64,000 bases of DNA, from contig CAZRSF010000001.1 of the NCBI GenBank assembly GCA_964602655.1, forward strand, positions 124,001 to 188,000. Reading direction: 5' to 3'. The stretch is from Moduliflexus sp964602655. Lineage in GTDB: Bacteria; Moduliflexota; Moduliflexia; Moduliflexales; Moduliflexaceae. Both the position numbers and the translations under genes were made by a program. Below, piece after piece: positions 8,960 through 17,120 of this stretch. The notes under the pieces are model-generated. The model was given only the letters and a program-made list of their open reading frames with translations, ran no database searches and was not told the DNA's origin. The number at the start of each line of letters is the position of its first letter. Positions within the stretch are counted from its first letter, which is position 1.

Positions 8960-10030
8960 ATGTTCGAAAAATTAGCAGCATTAGAAGAAAAATATGACGA
9001 TTTGACGCAAAAACTCAGCGATCCGAGCATCATCAGCCATCAGGAAAAATTTCGAGAATATGGCAGAAGTCATTCGGAATTGGCCGATATTGTGGCGAAG
9101 TATCGCGAATTCAAAGAGATTGCTCAACAGCTTGCGGATGCCAAAGAATTGGTGAATACCGAAAAAGATGCGGACATGGTGGAATTAGCCAAAATGGAAA
9201 TCGATGAGTTGACACCGCGTTTGGAGTCGATCGATCAGGAACTGAAAAACCTGCTGATACCGAAAGACCCGAATGACGCCAAAAATATCGTGCTGGAAAT
9301 TCGCGCCGGAACTGGCGGGGACGAGGCGGCGCTGTTTGCCGGGGATTTGTTCCGCATGTACACGCGCTATGCCGAACGGCGGCGCTGGAAAGTCGAAATT
9401 ATGAGCCAGAACGCGCTTGGCATCGGCGGATTCAAAGAAGTGATCGCCATGATTGACGGGAAGGATGTGTACAGCCGTTTGAAGTTCGAAAGCGGGGTGC
9501 ATCGCGTGCAGCGCGTGCCGGCGACGGAAGCCAGCGGACGCATTCACACGTCAGCCGTGACAGTGGCCGTGCTGCCGGAAGCCGAGGAAGTGGACGTGCA
9601 GCTTGCTCCTGAAGACGTGCGCGTTGATGTGTTTCGCTCGTCGGGACCGGGCGGGCAAAGCGTCAATACGACCGATTCCGCCATTCGCGTGACGCACATC
9701 CCGACTGGCCTCGTCGTCCAGTGCCAGGATGAAAAATCGCAGCACAAAAACAAAGCGAAAGCGTTGAAAATTCTTCGGTCGCGTCTTTTAGACCGCGCCA
9801 TTGCCGAACAGCAGCAAGCCATTTCCAAAGACCGCAAAAGTCAGGTCGGCAGCGGAGATCGCAGCGAACGGATTCGCACCTACAATTTCCCGCAAAGCCG
9901 CGTGACGGATCATCGCATCAATTTGACGCTCTATGCGTTGAGTTCGGTGTTGGAAGGCAATTTGGATGACGTGATCGAACCACTGATTACTTCCGCCAGA
10001 GCCGAAGCCTTGCAGCATTCGGAGGTCTGA
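8960..10030 (+). CDS. prfA: Peptide chain release factor 1
   Basis: A 356-residue protein of usual RF1 length. RVQRVPATEASGRIHTSA contains the PxT tripeptide (PAT) that reads UAA and UAG, and SSGPGGQSVN near residue 230 carries the GGQ motif that triggers peptidyl-tRNA hydrolysis. The N-terminal coiled coil and the C-terminal SERIRTYNFPQSRVTDHR block are typical. The start ATG follows GGAGAAGG closely. In many bacteria hemK/prmC follows prfA; here a signalling protein does instead. Confidence 0.98.
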   Translation: MFEKLAALEEKYDDLTQKLSDPSIISHQEKFREYGRSHSELADIVAKYREFKEIAQQLADAKELVNTEKDADMVELAKMEIDELTPRLESIDQELKNLLIPKDPNDAKNIVLEIRAGTGGDEAALFAGDLFRMYTRYAERRRWKVEIMSQNALGIGGFKEVIAMIDGKDVYSRLKFESGVHRVQRVPATEASGRIHTSAVTVAVLPEAEEVDVQLAPEDVRVDVFRSSGPGGQSVNTTDSAIRVTHIPTGLVVQCQDEKSQHKNKAKALKILRSRLLDRAIAEQQQAISKDRKSQVGSGDRSERIRTYNFPQSRVTDHRINLTLYALSSVLEGNLDDVIEPLITSARAEALQHSEV

Positions 10031-10032
10031 CG

Positions 10033-10091
10033 CCGCTCCCTGAGCTTGTCGAAGGGAACGCGCCGCTCGTTTCGATAAGCTCAACGAGCGG
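10033..10091. repeat. Imperfect inverted repeat (REP-like) after prfA
   Basis: The left arm ccgctccctgagcttgtcga (10033 on) and the right arm at 10071-10091 pair through TGAGCTT-x-TCGAA with flanking CCGCTC. It lies between prfA and the next co-directional gene. Elements with a TGAGCTTGTCGAA core are common intergenic repeats in bacterial genomes. A long stem could also end prfA transcription, although no T-run follows. Confidence 0.6.
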
Positions 10092-10126
10092 CATGGCCGA
10101 ATTATTTTCTTCATCGCCTTTTTATT

Positions 10127-12334
10127 ATGAGCATGATGGACACCTTACTTGTGCCAGCGTCGTTCGATTGTTTAGGTCAGGTGCGCGAGTTTATCCTGAC
10201 CTCCGCGCTGAATGCCGGTTTAAGCAGTAAAGCCGCGTATCGCTTGCAATTAGGGGTGGACGAGATTCTCACCAATATCATCGAATATGGCTACGAGGGA
10301 TGTGATGGCAAACAACTCGTCGGTATTACGGTGAAAGAGGATGACGACAGCGTCTATGTCGTGTTGGAAGATCGGGGACGTCCATTCGATCCGCGCCGAC
10401 ACGTCATTACCGGCGATTTCGATGCACCGCTGGAAATGCGCGATCCCGGAGGATTGGGCATCTTCCTCAGCATGACCTCCCTCGATGATCTGCTGTATGC
10501 GCGGGAGGATGACCGGAATCGCATCACTTGCGTCATCAATAAAGACATCATGCGCGGCGAAAAACGCGCCGAATGTCTTTTGATCGTCGGCATTCTCCCG
10601 TCGCCCGCGATTCCGTTGCTCGAAACCATCAAAAGCGCGGGCTACATCGTCACGACCGCCGGGACAGCCGGACACGCACTCTCCAAATTATTCGGCAGGC
10701 AGTATGATGCCGCCCTGTTGTCGCTGCATATTCCCGACATGCCGATAGAAGCGCTCCTCGAACAATGGGCGGCAAACGGCTTGACGCTGGAAATGCCAGT
10801 CTGCGTCGCGACATCCGCGAACGAGCTTTCCCGCGCTGAAGCCTGCCTCCGTTATGGCGTGGCGGATATATTGATCTACGACGCCTACAGTCCGAACCTA
10901 TGGCGGCATCATCTCGCGAATGCGCTTCAACGGCGGCAGGCGCAAGCAGAAGTCGCATCCAGCCGCAAACAACTGGCCGTGCTTCAGAAATTGGCCGACG
11001 ACCTGACGCAAATCATTCTGCCTGTCGGAATCGCGCTGTCGAGGATTAAAAATTTCGACCGTTTGTTGGAAAAAATTCTCCGCGAAACCAAAACCGTTTG
11101 CAACGCCGACGGCGGCACATTGTACTTGCGCGATGGCGATACGTTGACGTTTGCGATTATGCTGAACGATTCATTAGGGATCGCCGTTAATCAAAAAACG
11201 GACAAACACGATGTTCCTGCGCCCTTACCGCTGCATGACGCCGAAACCGGCCTGCCGAATTATGAAAGCGTCGCGACGTCCAGCGCGTTATCCGGCACAT
11301 CAATCAACATTCCTGATATTTATCATGTCAGCGATTTCGATTTTTCCGGATCACACGCGTTCGACGTTGCCAGCGGGTATCGCTCGATGTCCATGCTCAC
11401 CGTGCCGCTGAAAGACCATGAGGGCGATGTGTTCGGCGTGTTGCAATTGTTGAACGCGCAGGATTCCGACACCGGCGAGGTGATTCCGTTTACCGATTAC
11501 ATGCAGCAGGCGGCAGAAGCGCTCGCATCCATCGCATCGCTGGTGCTCAGCAATCGCCTGTTGTTAGAACGGCAGAAAGAGTTGCTGCGCATGGAAGAGG
11601 AACTGCATATCGGGCGGCAGATTCAGACCTCGTTTTTGCCGTTGAATATTCCGACGATTCCGGGCTGGGAAATCGCCGTCAGTTTGCAGCCGGCGCAGGA
11701 AATTTCCGGCGATTTTTATGACATTTTCCCCTTGAACGAGAACCAGCGCTTAGGATTCGTGATCGCCGATGTGTGCGATAAAGGCGTGGGGGCGGCATTA
11801 GTGATGGTGCTGATTCGCACGCTGATCCGGGCGTTTGTGGAATATAGCGCTGATAGTGCCTCATCGGTGCGAAGTGTGCTGGAATTGACGAACCGGTATA
11901 TTTTGAAAAATCATGCCCAGACAACGATGTTCGCGTCGCTGTTTATCGGGATGTTGAACCCGTATTCCGGGAAATTAGCGTATGTCAACAGCGGTCATCC
12001 TGCGCCCGTCATTCTCAACGCCAACGGTATTCGAGACGAACTCGAACCGACCGGCCCGGTGATCGGGGCGTTTTCCGACAGCACGTTCGAGGTGCGGCAG
12101 GCGACGCTCGAACCAGGGGAGACGATTTTTGCCTTTACGGACGGCGTGACCGATGCGCGCGACCACGCGGGAAATTATTTTACACGCGAACGCCTGCTTG
12201 ATCTGCTGCGTCATTTTGCCGAGACGCCCGTCCGCGGCTTATTAGCGCATATTAACGCCGAAGTGCAGCGCTATACGTCTGGAACAGAGCAATTCGACGA
12301 TACCACGATGATTGCTATTCGGCGATTGCCCTGA
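10127..12334 (+). CDS. RsbW-like ATPase / pseudo-receiver / GAF / SpoIIE phosphatase fusion
   Basis: A 735-residue cytosolic protein. Residues 1-145 form an anti-sigma-type ATPase: N box VDEILTNIIEYGYE, G1 EDRGRPFDP, G2 GGLGIFLSM. Residues about 150-270 look like a receiver, but LLIVGILPSP replaces the acidic pair and AALLSLHIPDMP has Ser where the phosphorylated Asp should be. A coiled coil and a GAF domain (about 300-470) follow, then a SpoIIE/PP2C phosphatase from about 500 with SGDFYDIFPL, VCDKGVGAALVM, NSGHPAPVI and FTDGVTDA. Kinase and phosphatase activities of a partner-switching system would thus sit in one chain. No anti-anti-sigma (STAS) gene is adjacent. Confidence 0.88.
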   Translation: MSMMDTLLVPASFDCLGQVREFILTSALNAGLSSKAAYRLQLGVDEILTNIIEYGYEGCDGKQLVGITVKEDDDSVYVVLEDRGRPFDPRRHVITGDFDAPLEMRDPGGLGIFLSMTSLDDLLYAREDDRNRITCVINKDIMRGEKRAECLLIVGILPSPAIPLLETIKSAGYIVTTAGTAGHALSKLFGRQYDAALLSLHIPDMPIEALLEQWAANGLTLEMPVCVATSANELSRAEACLRYGVADILIYDAYSPNLWRHHLANALQRRQAQAEVASSRKQLAVLQKLADDLTQIILPVGIALSRIKNFDRLLEKILRETKTVCNADGGTLYLRDGDTLTFAIMLNDSLGIAVNQKTDKHDVPAPLPLHDAETGLPNYESVATSSALSGTSINIPDIYHVSDFDFSGSHAFDVASGYRSMSMLTVPLKDHEGDVFGVLQLLNAQDSDTGEVIPFTDYMQQAAEALASIASLVLSNRLLLERQKELLRMEEELHIGRQIQTSFLPLNIPTIPGWEIAVSLQPAQEISGDFYDIFPLNENQRLGFVIADVCDKGVGAALVMVLIRTLIRAFVEYSADSASSVRSVLELTNRYILKNHAQTTMFASLFIGMLNPYSGKLAYVNSGHPAPVILNANGIRDELEPTGPVIGAFSDSTFEVRQATLEPGETIFAFTDGVTDARDHAGNYFTRERLLDLLRHFAETPVRGLLAHINAEVQRYTSGTEQFDDTTMIAIRRLP

Positions 12335-12352
12335 TGCGCATCGAACGGGCGG

Positions 12353-12937
12353 CTACGGCTGATTCAGTAACAGCAACGTCAGCGCGACGCCGATCAGAAT
12401 GCCGAGCGCGAGATACCAGAACGCGCCGCCACCGTTGCGAGACGGCGCGTTCGCGTAGCGCCAGATGCCGCGTTTCCACCATCTGGCAGAGCGTTCTGCC
12501 CGCTGCATCCGTTTTAATTGATGCGGCACGACATTATCAGGATTGGGGTACAGGCGGGCGTACCCTTTTTTCAAAAGGAATTCGTTGATGTTGGCATTCG
12601 GCAGAAACGTCCGTTGCAGATGCGCGACCGCTAACACCCGATTGAAATCGCATTTGCGCGGCTCGCCGTTCGGCAGTTCGGCATATTCTAAAATGACATA
12701 CCTTCCGGTCAGCATCTTCGCCAGCACATCTTTCGCCTGCGCCGCCCCGGCCTGATGATACCGCATTTCCGGCGTGTCAATATACGCTAATCGGACTTTC
12801 ACCGGCTTCACTTCATGTACCAACCCAAGCCACGCCGATTCATCCCATTCGACATGTAGCGTATCGCCATCATAGACCGACAAGACCTTGCAGCGCTTCT
12901 TTTTGACATGCAATTTGCGAGGATGTTCTGCTTTCAT
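12353..12937 (-). CDS. Thermonuclease (SNase) family protein with C-terminal membrane anchor
   Basis: A 194-residue protein. VLSVYDGDTLHVEW and VKVRLAYIDTPEMRYHQAGA match the calcium-binding Asp and catalytic Arg segments of staphylococcal nuclease-like domains; ILEYAELPNGEPRKCDFNRVL and NINEFLLKKGYARLY follow. The C-terminus has a hydrophobic stretch, WYLALGILIGVALTLLLL, which would anchor the protein with the nuclease on one face of the membrane. No N-terminal signal peptide is seen, so topology is unclear. Members cleave DNA or RNA, or only bind. It is convergent with the SpoIIE fusion gene. Confidence 0.85.
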   Translation of the reverse strand: MKAEHPRKLHVKKKRCKVLSVYDGDTLHVEWDESAWLGLVHEVKPVKVRLAYIDTPEMRYHQAGAAQAKDVLAKMLTGRYVILEYAELPNGEPRKCDFNRVLAVAHLQRTFLPNANINEFLLKKGYARLYPNPDNVVPHQLKRMQRAERSARWWKRGIWRYANAPSRNGGGAFWYLALGILIGVALTLLLLNQP

Positions 12938-12949
12938 GATGCTATACCG

Positions 12950-12982
12950 ACCTGTCAGACACCTTTAAGGTGTCTGACAGGT
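12950..12982. repeat. 33-nt palindrome (16-1-16 type), copy 1
   Basis: Perfect 16-nt arms (acctgtcagacacctt and its exact complement) flank a single t. It lies between the esterase stop and the nuclease start, both on the minus strand, so it falls in an intercistronic gap. The same 16-1-16 size recurs at 60653, 61744 and 62703 with different arm sequences. Confidence 0.85.
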
Positions 12983-12985
12983 ATG

Positions 12986-14056
12986 TTAAAGATGCTTACG
13001 CAAAAAATCATAAGCACGAGCGCCGTGAATCCGATGTCGCCCTTCGAAGTAATCAGTTTCGACGCGCTCCGGGCAGCCGAACACGCGATAGACGCGATTT
13101 CGCGCAATCTCGACGCTGCGTTTCACCGCCTCAATCGGGAAAATCGGATCATACGTTCCGGCTTCGACGAACATGGGGCGCGGCGCAATCAATCCGACCA
13201 AATCGTACATTTCGCCGAATTGATGCAAGCCCGGCACGAAATTGCAGGCGCAATGATGCATCGCCAAAATGCTGTCTTCGAAGGTGGAATAGTACCCGCT
13301 GATGACGCACGCTTTGATGCGCTCGTCCAGGCAGGTCGAAAAAAAGGCGTGCATTCCGCCACCCGACAGCCCCATCGCGCCAAGCCGCGCCGTATCGAAT
13401 TCCGGGCGAGTTTCGAGGTAGTCAATCAGCCGTTTGCCGTCGAACACGCGCAGGCCGACCACGCTGCCGCCGAGATGAAACGCAAGCCGCGCCGTGTGAT
13501 CGCAGGTTGACGGCACGCCTTGCCCGATGTCGGTTCTCAGATAGGAAAAATCGGTCTGGCGCTCGCCGAAGCAGGAAATCTCCGGCGCAGCCACCGCCAA
13601 TCCTTTGCGACAGAGTTCGACGGCAAAATGCCGCTGAATGCCGTCAGGCGTCTCGCGTTCGTTGCCATCTTCCCACAACCCGACAATGTCTTTGACGCCG
13701 TAGCCGTGCCCATGAAACGCCAACGCCACAGGCAGCGGACGCGTTCCCGTTTTGGGAATCAGCAGATAGACCGGCATCATGGTATGCGATGACGTGCGGA
13801 TCAGGACTTTTTCCCGTACATAGTCGCCTTTATCCACTGTTTCAATGAGTTCAGGCGCAAAGTCTGTGCGCGGCAGGTCTTGAAAACCAATTGTTGCGTT
13901 CAACGCTGCCCGCGTTCGGGTTTGCCAGGTCTGCGCCTCTTCAAAGCTCTGCGCCTGAAAACGATATGGCGCAGACTCCGGGGCGTACATCTGCCAGAGT
14001 TGATGCGCCGGTTGCAATGGCTGTAATTCACGGGAATTCAACATCTTCGTGCTCAT
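12986..14056 (-). CDS. Alpha/beta hydrolase, acetylxylan-esterase / dienelactone-hydrolase type
   Basis: A 356-residue alpha/beta hydrolase. LPVALAFHGHGYG gives the oxyanion-hole HGHG; GAMGLSGGGMHAFF gives the nucleophile elbow (Ser of GLSGGG, about residue 245); GTYDPIFP offers the acid Asp and EGRHRIHG the His near the C-terminus. An unusual insert PDGIQRHFAVELCRKG lies between the first strands, as in long acetyl-ester hydrolases of the DUF/abhydrolase_7 group. No signal peptide is seen, so substrates are probably cytoplasmic acylated sugars or small esters. It ends four bases from a 33-nt palindrome. Confidence 0.8.
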   Translation of the reverse strand: MSTKMLNSRELQPLQPAHQLWQMYAPESAPYRFQAQSFEEAQTWQTRTRAALNATIGFQDLPRTDFAPELIETVDKGDYVREKVLIRTSSHTMMPVYLLIPKTGTRPLPVALAFHGHGYGVKDIVGLWEDGNERETPDGIQRHFAVELCRKGLAVAAPEISCFGERQTDFSYLRTDIGQGVPSTCDHTARLAFHLGGSVVGLRVFDGKRLIDYLETRPEFDTARLGAMGLSGGGMHAFFSTCLDERIKACVISGYYSTFEDSILAMHHCACNFVPGLHQFGEMYDLVGLIAPRPMFVEAGTYDPIFPIEAVKRSVEIARNRVYRVFGCPERVETDYFEGRHRIHGARAYDFLRKHL

Positions 14057-14083
14057 AGATTTTCCTTTATCGTGGTGCGCAGG

Positions 14084-14743
14084 TTATTCGGCGACGAACT
14101 TGATCTCCCAGTGCGTGCCGTCGCAGAACGGCTTGTTTTTTGATGCGCCGCAGCGGCACAGCGCGTAATGTTCGGTGGATGCGCACTCGCAGAGCGCCGG
14201 AGGATTCACAAGCTCGATGCCGCCGGTCACTTCATACGGACCGTTTTGGGCGACCGTGATCATCGGTTCGCGTTCCTGATCGCGATATTCGACGCCGTCA
14301 ATCGAGTAGCTTAACGCGCCGGACGGACATTGTTTGATCGTTGCAATAATCTTTTCGACCGTATCGCCATCCGGGAGAATCCAGGGCTTGCCGCCCGCGA
14401 CAAATACCGATGGAAGACCGTTGACGCAGCGTTCTGACGACGAGCAAAGCGCCCGATTAAAATGAATTGTGATCCGCTGCCCCACATAATTCTGACGTTT
14501 GTCACGGCTGCCGTCTGCTGAATTTTTATCGCTGAAACCGATTTGCTTATGCGTCCCGTCGCAAAACGGTTTATTCTTTGATGCTCCGCAGCGGCACAGA
14601 GACACGCCGACTGTCCGGCAATATTTCTCCCCCTGTTCATTTTGCAGGTATGTCACTTCGCGTTCGATGAAATCGTTCAAGACATACGGTCCGTCGGGCG
14701 AACATTTGATTTGCGGCATTTTGCGATCTTCAGATGTTTTCAT
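14084..14743 (-). CDS. Iron-sulfur protein with CDGSH, Fer4_19 and CDGSH domains
   Basis: A 219-residue protein with two near-identical CDGSH motifs: CRCGASKNKPFCDGTHKQIG (about 50-70) and CRCGASKNKPFCDGTHWEIK near the end. Each has the C-x-C-x(n)-C-D-G-x-H ligands of a redox-active 2Fe-2S cluster. Between them is a Fer4_19-type segment (CSSSERCVNGLPSVF ... CPSGALSY). Such proteins are thought to handle electrons or clusters, but no specific partner is known. The start has AAGGAG upstream. A repeat of the GGAGTG family follows its start region. Confidence 0.9.
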   Translation of the reverse strand: MKTSEDRKMPQIKCSPDGPYVLNDFIEREVTYLQNEQGEKYCRTVGVSLCRCGASKNKPFCDGTHKQIGFSDKNSADGSRDKRQNYVGQRITIHFNRALCSSSERCVNGLPSVFVAGGKPWILPDGDTVEKIIATIKQCPSGALSYSIDGVEYRDQEREPMITVAQNGPYEVTGGIELVNPPALCECASTEHYALCRCGASKNKPFCDGTHWEIKFVAE

Positions 14744-14772
14744 AATTTCCGCTCCTTTGAAAAAGAGGGTTC

Positions 14773-14802
14773 AGGAGCGTCAACGCTTGCGTTGACACTC
14801 CT
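14773..14802. repeat. GGAGTG-family palindrome, copy 1
   Basis: Arms aggagcgtcaacgc and gcgttgacactcct (one mismatch) flank tt. It lies between the macrodomain gene and the CDGSH gene, both on the minus strand. Related copies are at 27986, 29265 and 44254. Confidence 0.75.
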
Positions 14803-14828
14803 AAAATTTCATAACTCTGTGCACAAAA

Positions 14829-15341
14829 TCAGGCGTCTTCGACGGCGCGGAGATAGACCTGATAATCATGCTGACCGAAACAGACAAACGTGACCATCGT
14901 GATCGTATCGTCTTGCGCGAGAAACCCTTTCACCGTAGCGACGGCGATCCGCGATGCTCGTTCAATCGGAAAGCCGTAAATGCCGGTGCTGATTGACGGA
15001 AAGGCAATGGTGCGCAGGCCGTGCCGAACCGCTAAATCGAGAGAATTGCGGTAGCAACTTTCCAGCAATTCGTCTTCGCGATCATTGCCGCCGTTCCAAA
15101 CTGGCCCAACGGTATGAATGACGTATCTGGCGGGAAGGCGATAGCCGCGCGTGATTTTCGCGTCGCCGGTCGGACAGCCGCCTAATGTCCGGCATTCGGC
15201 TAATAATTCTGCTCCGGCAGCCCTATGAATTGCGCCATCCACGCCGCCCCCGCCTAACAGCGATGTATTCGCGGCGTTGACAATCGCGTCAACATGCAGC
15301 CGCGTAATATCCGTGTCAATAACTTGCATACGCTGGTTCAT
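14829..15341 (-). CDS. Macrodomain protein, O-acetyl-ADP-ribose deacetylase-like
   Basis: A 170-residue single macrodomain. VDAIVNAANTSLLGGGGVDGAI has the conserved Asn and the glycine loop of the YmdB/MacroD subgroup; PTGDAKITRGYRLPARYVIHTVGP and FPSISTGIYGFP complete the ADP-ribose pocket. These enzymes remove acetyl or ADP-ribosyl groups from ADP-ribose products. The gene follows the cupin gene by nine bases on the same strand, suggesting co-transcription; no sirtuin or ART gene is adjacent. Confidence 0.93.
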   Translation of the reverse strand: MNQRMQVIDTDITRLHVDAIVNAANTSLLGGGGVDGAIHRAAGAELLAECRTLGGCPTGDAKITRGYRLPARYVIHTVGPVWNGGNDREDELLESCYRNSLDLAVRHGLRTIAFPSISTGIYGFPIERASRIAVATVKGFLAQDDTITMVTFVCFGQHDYQVYLRAVEDA

Positions 15342-15350
15342 ATATGTTCC

Positions 15351-15851
15351 TCACGTCAAGCTGACGATCAATTCTCGATGCTGCGGATACTCTTGCAGCA
15401 GGGCGTTCCGTTCGGCTAACTCGAAATCCTCATACTCGAATCCTGGCGCGGTGATGCAACTGACAAACGCATACGCATTTTTTTTATTGACTTTTGCGCC
15501 AAACCATACATTATGAGGGATAATAATTTGTGGATGTTCCCCGCGTTCGATGTCAAGGCCGAGCGACAACTCTTGCAATGAGCCGTCAGGGTAAATCACA
15601 AAAAGCGTCAACCCTTCGCCGAGATGGAAACACCAGGCCTCTTCGCATTTGACGCGGTGAAATTTGGAGACGTGATCGCCAGGCAGCAGGAAATAAATCG
15701 CTTTTGCGCTGCGCCGTTCTGACGCATACCGGGAAGGCAATCCGCCAGAGGGTATCATATCGGGCGAGACGTACGTTTCGTTAAAATATCCGCCTTCAGG
15801 ATGAGCAACTAACTGAAACTGTCGAATCAGATCGGGAACGGTATGTTCCAT
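15351..15851 (-). CDS. Cupin_5 (DUF985) family protein
   Basis: From the ATG at 15851, preceded by an excellent AAGGAGG, the product has 166 residues. LVAHPEGGYFNETY, AIYFLLPGDHVSKFHRVKCEEAWCFHLGE and HPQIIIPHNVWFGAKV are the hallmark blocks of this cupin family, with His and Glu residues placed as metal or ligand contacts; VSCITAPGFEYEDFELA closes the fold. Some members are linked to sugar or nucleotide metabolism; the reaction here is unknown. A longer frame back to 15938 lacks a site. Confidence 0.9.
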   Translation of the reverse strand: MEHTVPDLIRQFQLVAHPEGGYFNETYVSPDMIPSGGLPSRYASERRSAKAIYFLLPGDHVSKFHRVKCEEAWCFHLGEGLTLFVIYPDGSLQELSLGLDIERGEHPQIIIPHNVWFGAKVNKKNAYAFVSCITAPGFEYEDFELAERNALLQEYPQHRELIVSLT

Positions 15852-16009
15852 AAAGACCTCCTTGTATATTCGCTGTGTATAGTGCGATGCGGTTTCGTCG
15901 AATACATGACAGATAGATGAATAGATATTTTGTGCCAAGTAAAAAATAACAATTCTTGAAAATACGGAAGATTTTGTATGATTGACACGTCCGTCATCAG
16001 GGAGTGATC

Positions 16010-16804
16010 ATGAAACTCACATTTATCGGAACCGGGTCAGCATTTACGCTCAATAACTATCAATCCAACATGATTTTAACTGCCGACGATGGCGCGATTC
16101 TCCTGATTGATTGCGGCGCGGACGCGCGTTTTGCGTTGCGAGACATCGGCTTGACGTACAAACAGATCGAAAGCGTCTATATTTCGCATCTGCATTCTGA
16201 CCACGTCGGCGGCCTTGAATGGCTTGGGTTTACCAGAAAGTTCGATCCCTCGTGTAGCAAGCCCCACATGTATATCAGCCGCTATATCAAAACCGAACTC
16301 TGGAGCACCGTGCTGGCAGGCGGAATGCTCTCGCTGCAAGGCGAAGTCGCAGATTTGGACACCTATTTCGAGGTGCACAGCATCGGCAAGAATCAAGGAT
16401 TTATCTGGAAAGACGTCGAATTTCAATTAATTCAGGCCATCCACATTATGAGCGGCTTTCATATCGTTCCGAGTTTTGGCCTGCTCTTCGAAATCAATGG
16501 CATCAAAACCTTTTTAACCACCGACACGCAGTTTTCTCCAGCGCAGATTACGGAATTTTATAAACGCGCGGATTTGATTTTCCACGATTGTGAAACCGCG
16601 CCATTTCGCAGCAACGTTCACGCGCATTATGAGCAGCTTCGCACATTGCCACAGGAAGTGAAGCAAAAGATGTGGCTTTATCATTATCAAGATGGCGTCC
16701 TTCCCGACGCCAACGCCGATGGATTCGCAGGATTCGTTCAGCGCGGACAAACGTTCGATTTCGCGCATCCTGAAACCTGTTTTCCACTGAAACACGCCGC
16801 ATGA
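16010..16804 (+). CDS. MBL-fold metallo-hydrolase
   Basis: A 264-residue protein from ATG at 16010, six bases after GGGAG. It has the beta-lactamase fold with an RNase Z-like start (LTFIGTGSAF), the zinc motif HLHSDHVGG at residues 60-68, TTDTQFSP as the bridging Asp strand and a late HYQDG. It lacks a long exosite arm, so tRNase Z identity is not supported. The stop overlaps the next start (ATGA at 16801-16804), so the MoaD-like protein is translationally coupled and is probably a partner. Confidence 0.88.
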   Translation: MKLTFIGTGSAFTLNNYQSNMILTADDGAILLIDCGADARFALRDIGLTYKQIESVYISHLHSDHVGGLEWLGFTRKFDPSCSKPHMYISRYIKTELWSTVLAGGMLSLQGEVADLDTYFEVHSIGKNQGFIWKDVEFQLIQAIHIMSGFHIVPSFGLLFEINGIKTFLTTDTQFSPAQITEFYKRADLIFHDCETAPFRSNVHAHYEQLRTLPQEVKQKMWLYHYQDGVLPDANADGFAGFVQRGQTFDFAHPETCFPLKHAA

Positions 16805-17079
16805 TTATCGTGAATTTTTTTACCACCCTACGAACATACCTGAAAAGCCGACAAGCCCGAATTTACGCCGAAGACATCAGCATTGTCGAGTTATTGCAGC
16901 GATGCGAAACGGAAACCGGCAAAGCGCTGATTTCGAAGCTGATCAACGATGATGGTTCGCTGATTCCGGGCGTCATGATTTTAATCAACGGGCAGAATAT
17001 TCTGCATCTGCAAGGCATTCGCACGATTGTCCGAAACGGCGCGGATGTCGCGATTTTTCCGCCCAAAAGCAAAGAATAA
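16801..17079 (+). CDS. MoaD/ThiS-like beta-grasp protein lacking a C-terminal Gly-Gly
   Basis: A 92-residue protein. VMILINGQNILHLQGIRTIVRNGADVAIFPP matches, in pieces such as LINGQNI and DVAIFPP, the C-terminal half of MoaD-type sulfur carriers. True carriers end in Gly-Gly just after the FPP turn; this one ends KSKE instead and has no glycine pair. It therefore probably cannot be thiocarboxylated in the usual way. It overlaps the MBL gene by four bases. It could act as a regulatory or structural ubiquitin-like protein for that hydrolase, or need processing I cannot see. Confidence 0.7.
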   Translation: MIIVNFFTTLRTYLKSRQARIYAEDISIVELLQRCETETGKALISKLINDDGSLIPGVMILINGQNILHLQGIRTIVRNGADVAIFPPKSKE

Positions 17080-17094
17080 ACATTTCCGTCAATT

Positions 17095-17120
17095 CCCCTC
17101 CTGGGAGGGGTAAGGGGTGG
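17095..17120. repeat. Half copy of the CCCCTCC palindromic element
   Basis: cccctcctgggagggg (17095-17110), followed by taaggggtgg, matches the left half of the full elements at 35385 and 46963. It sits directly before the tyrosine phosphatase frame. Its GGGAGGGG resembles a strong ribosome binding site six to eight bases before the GTG at 17117. Confidence 0.75.
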
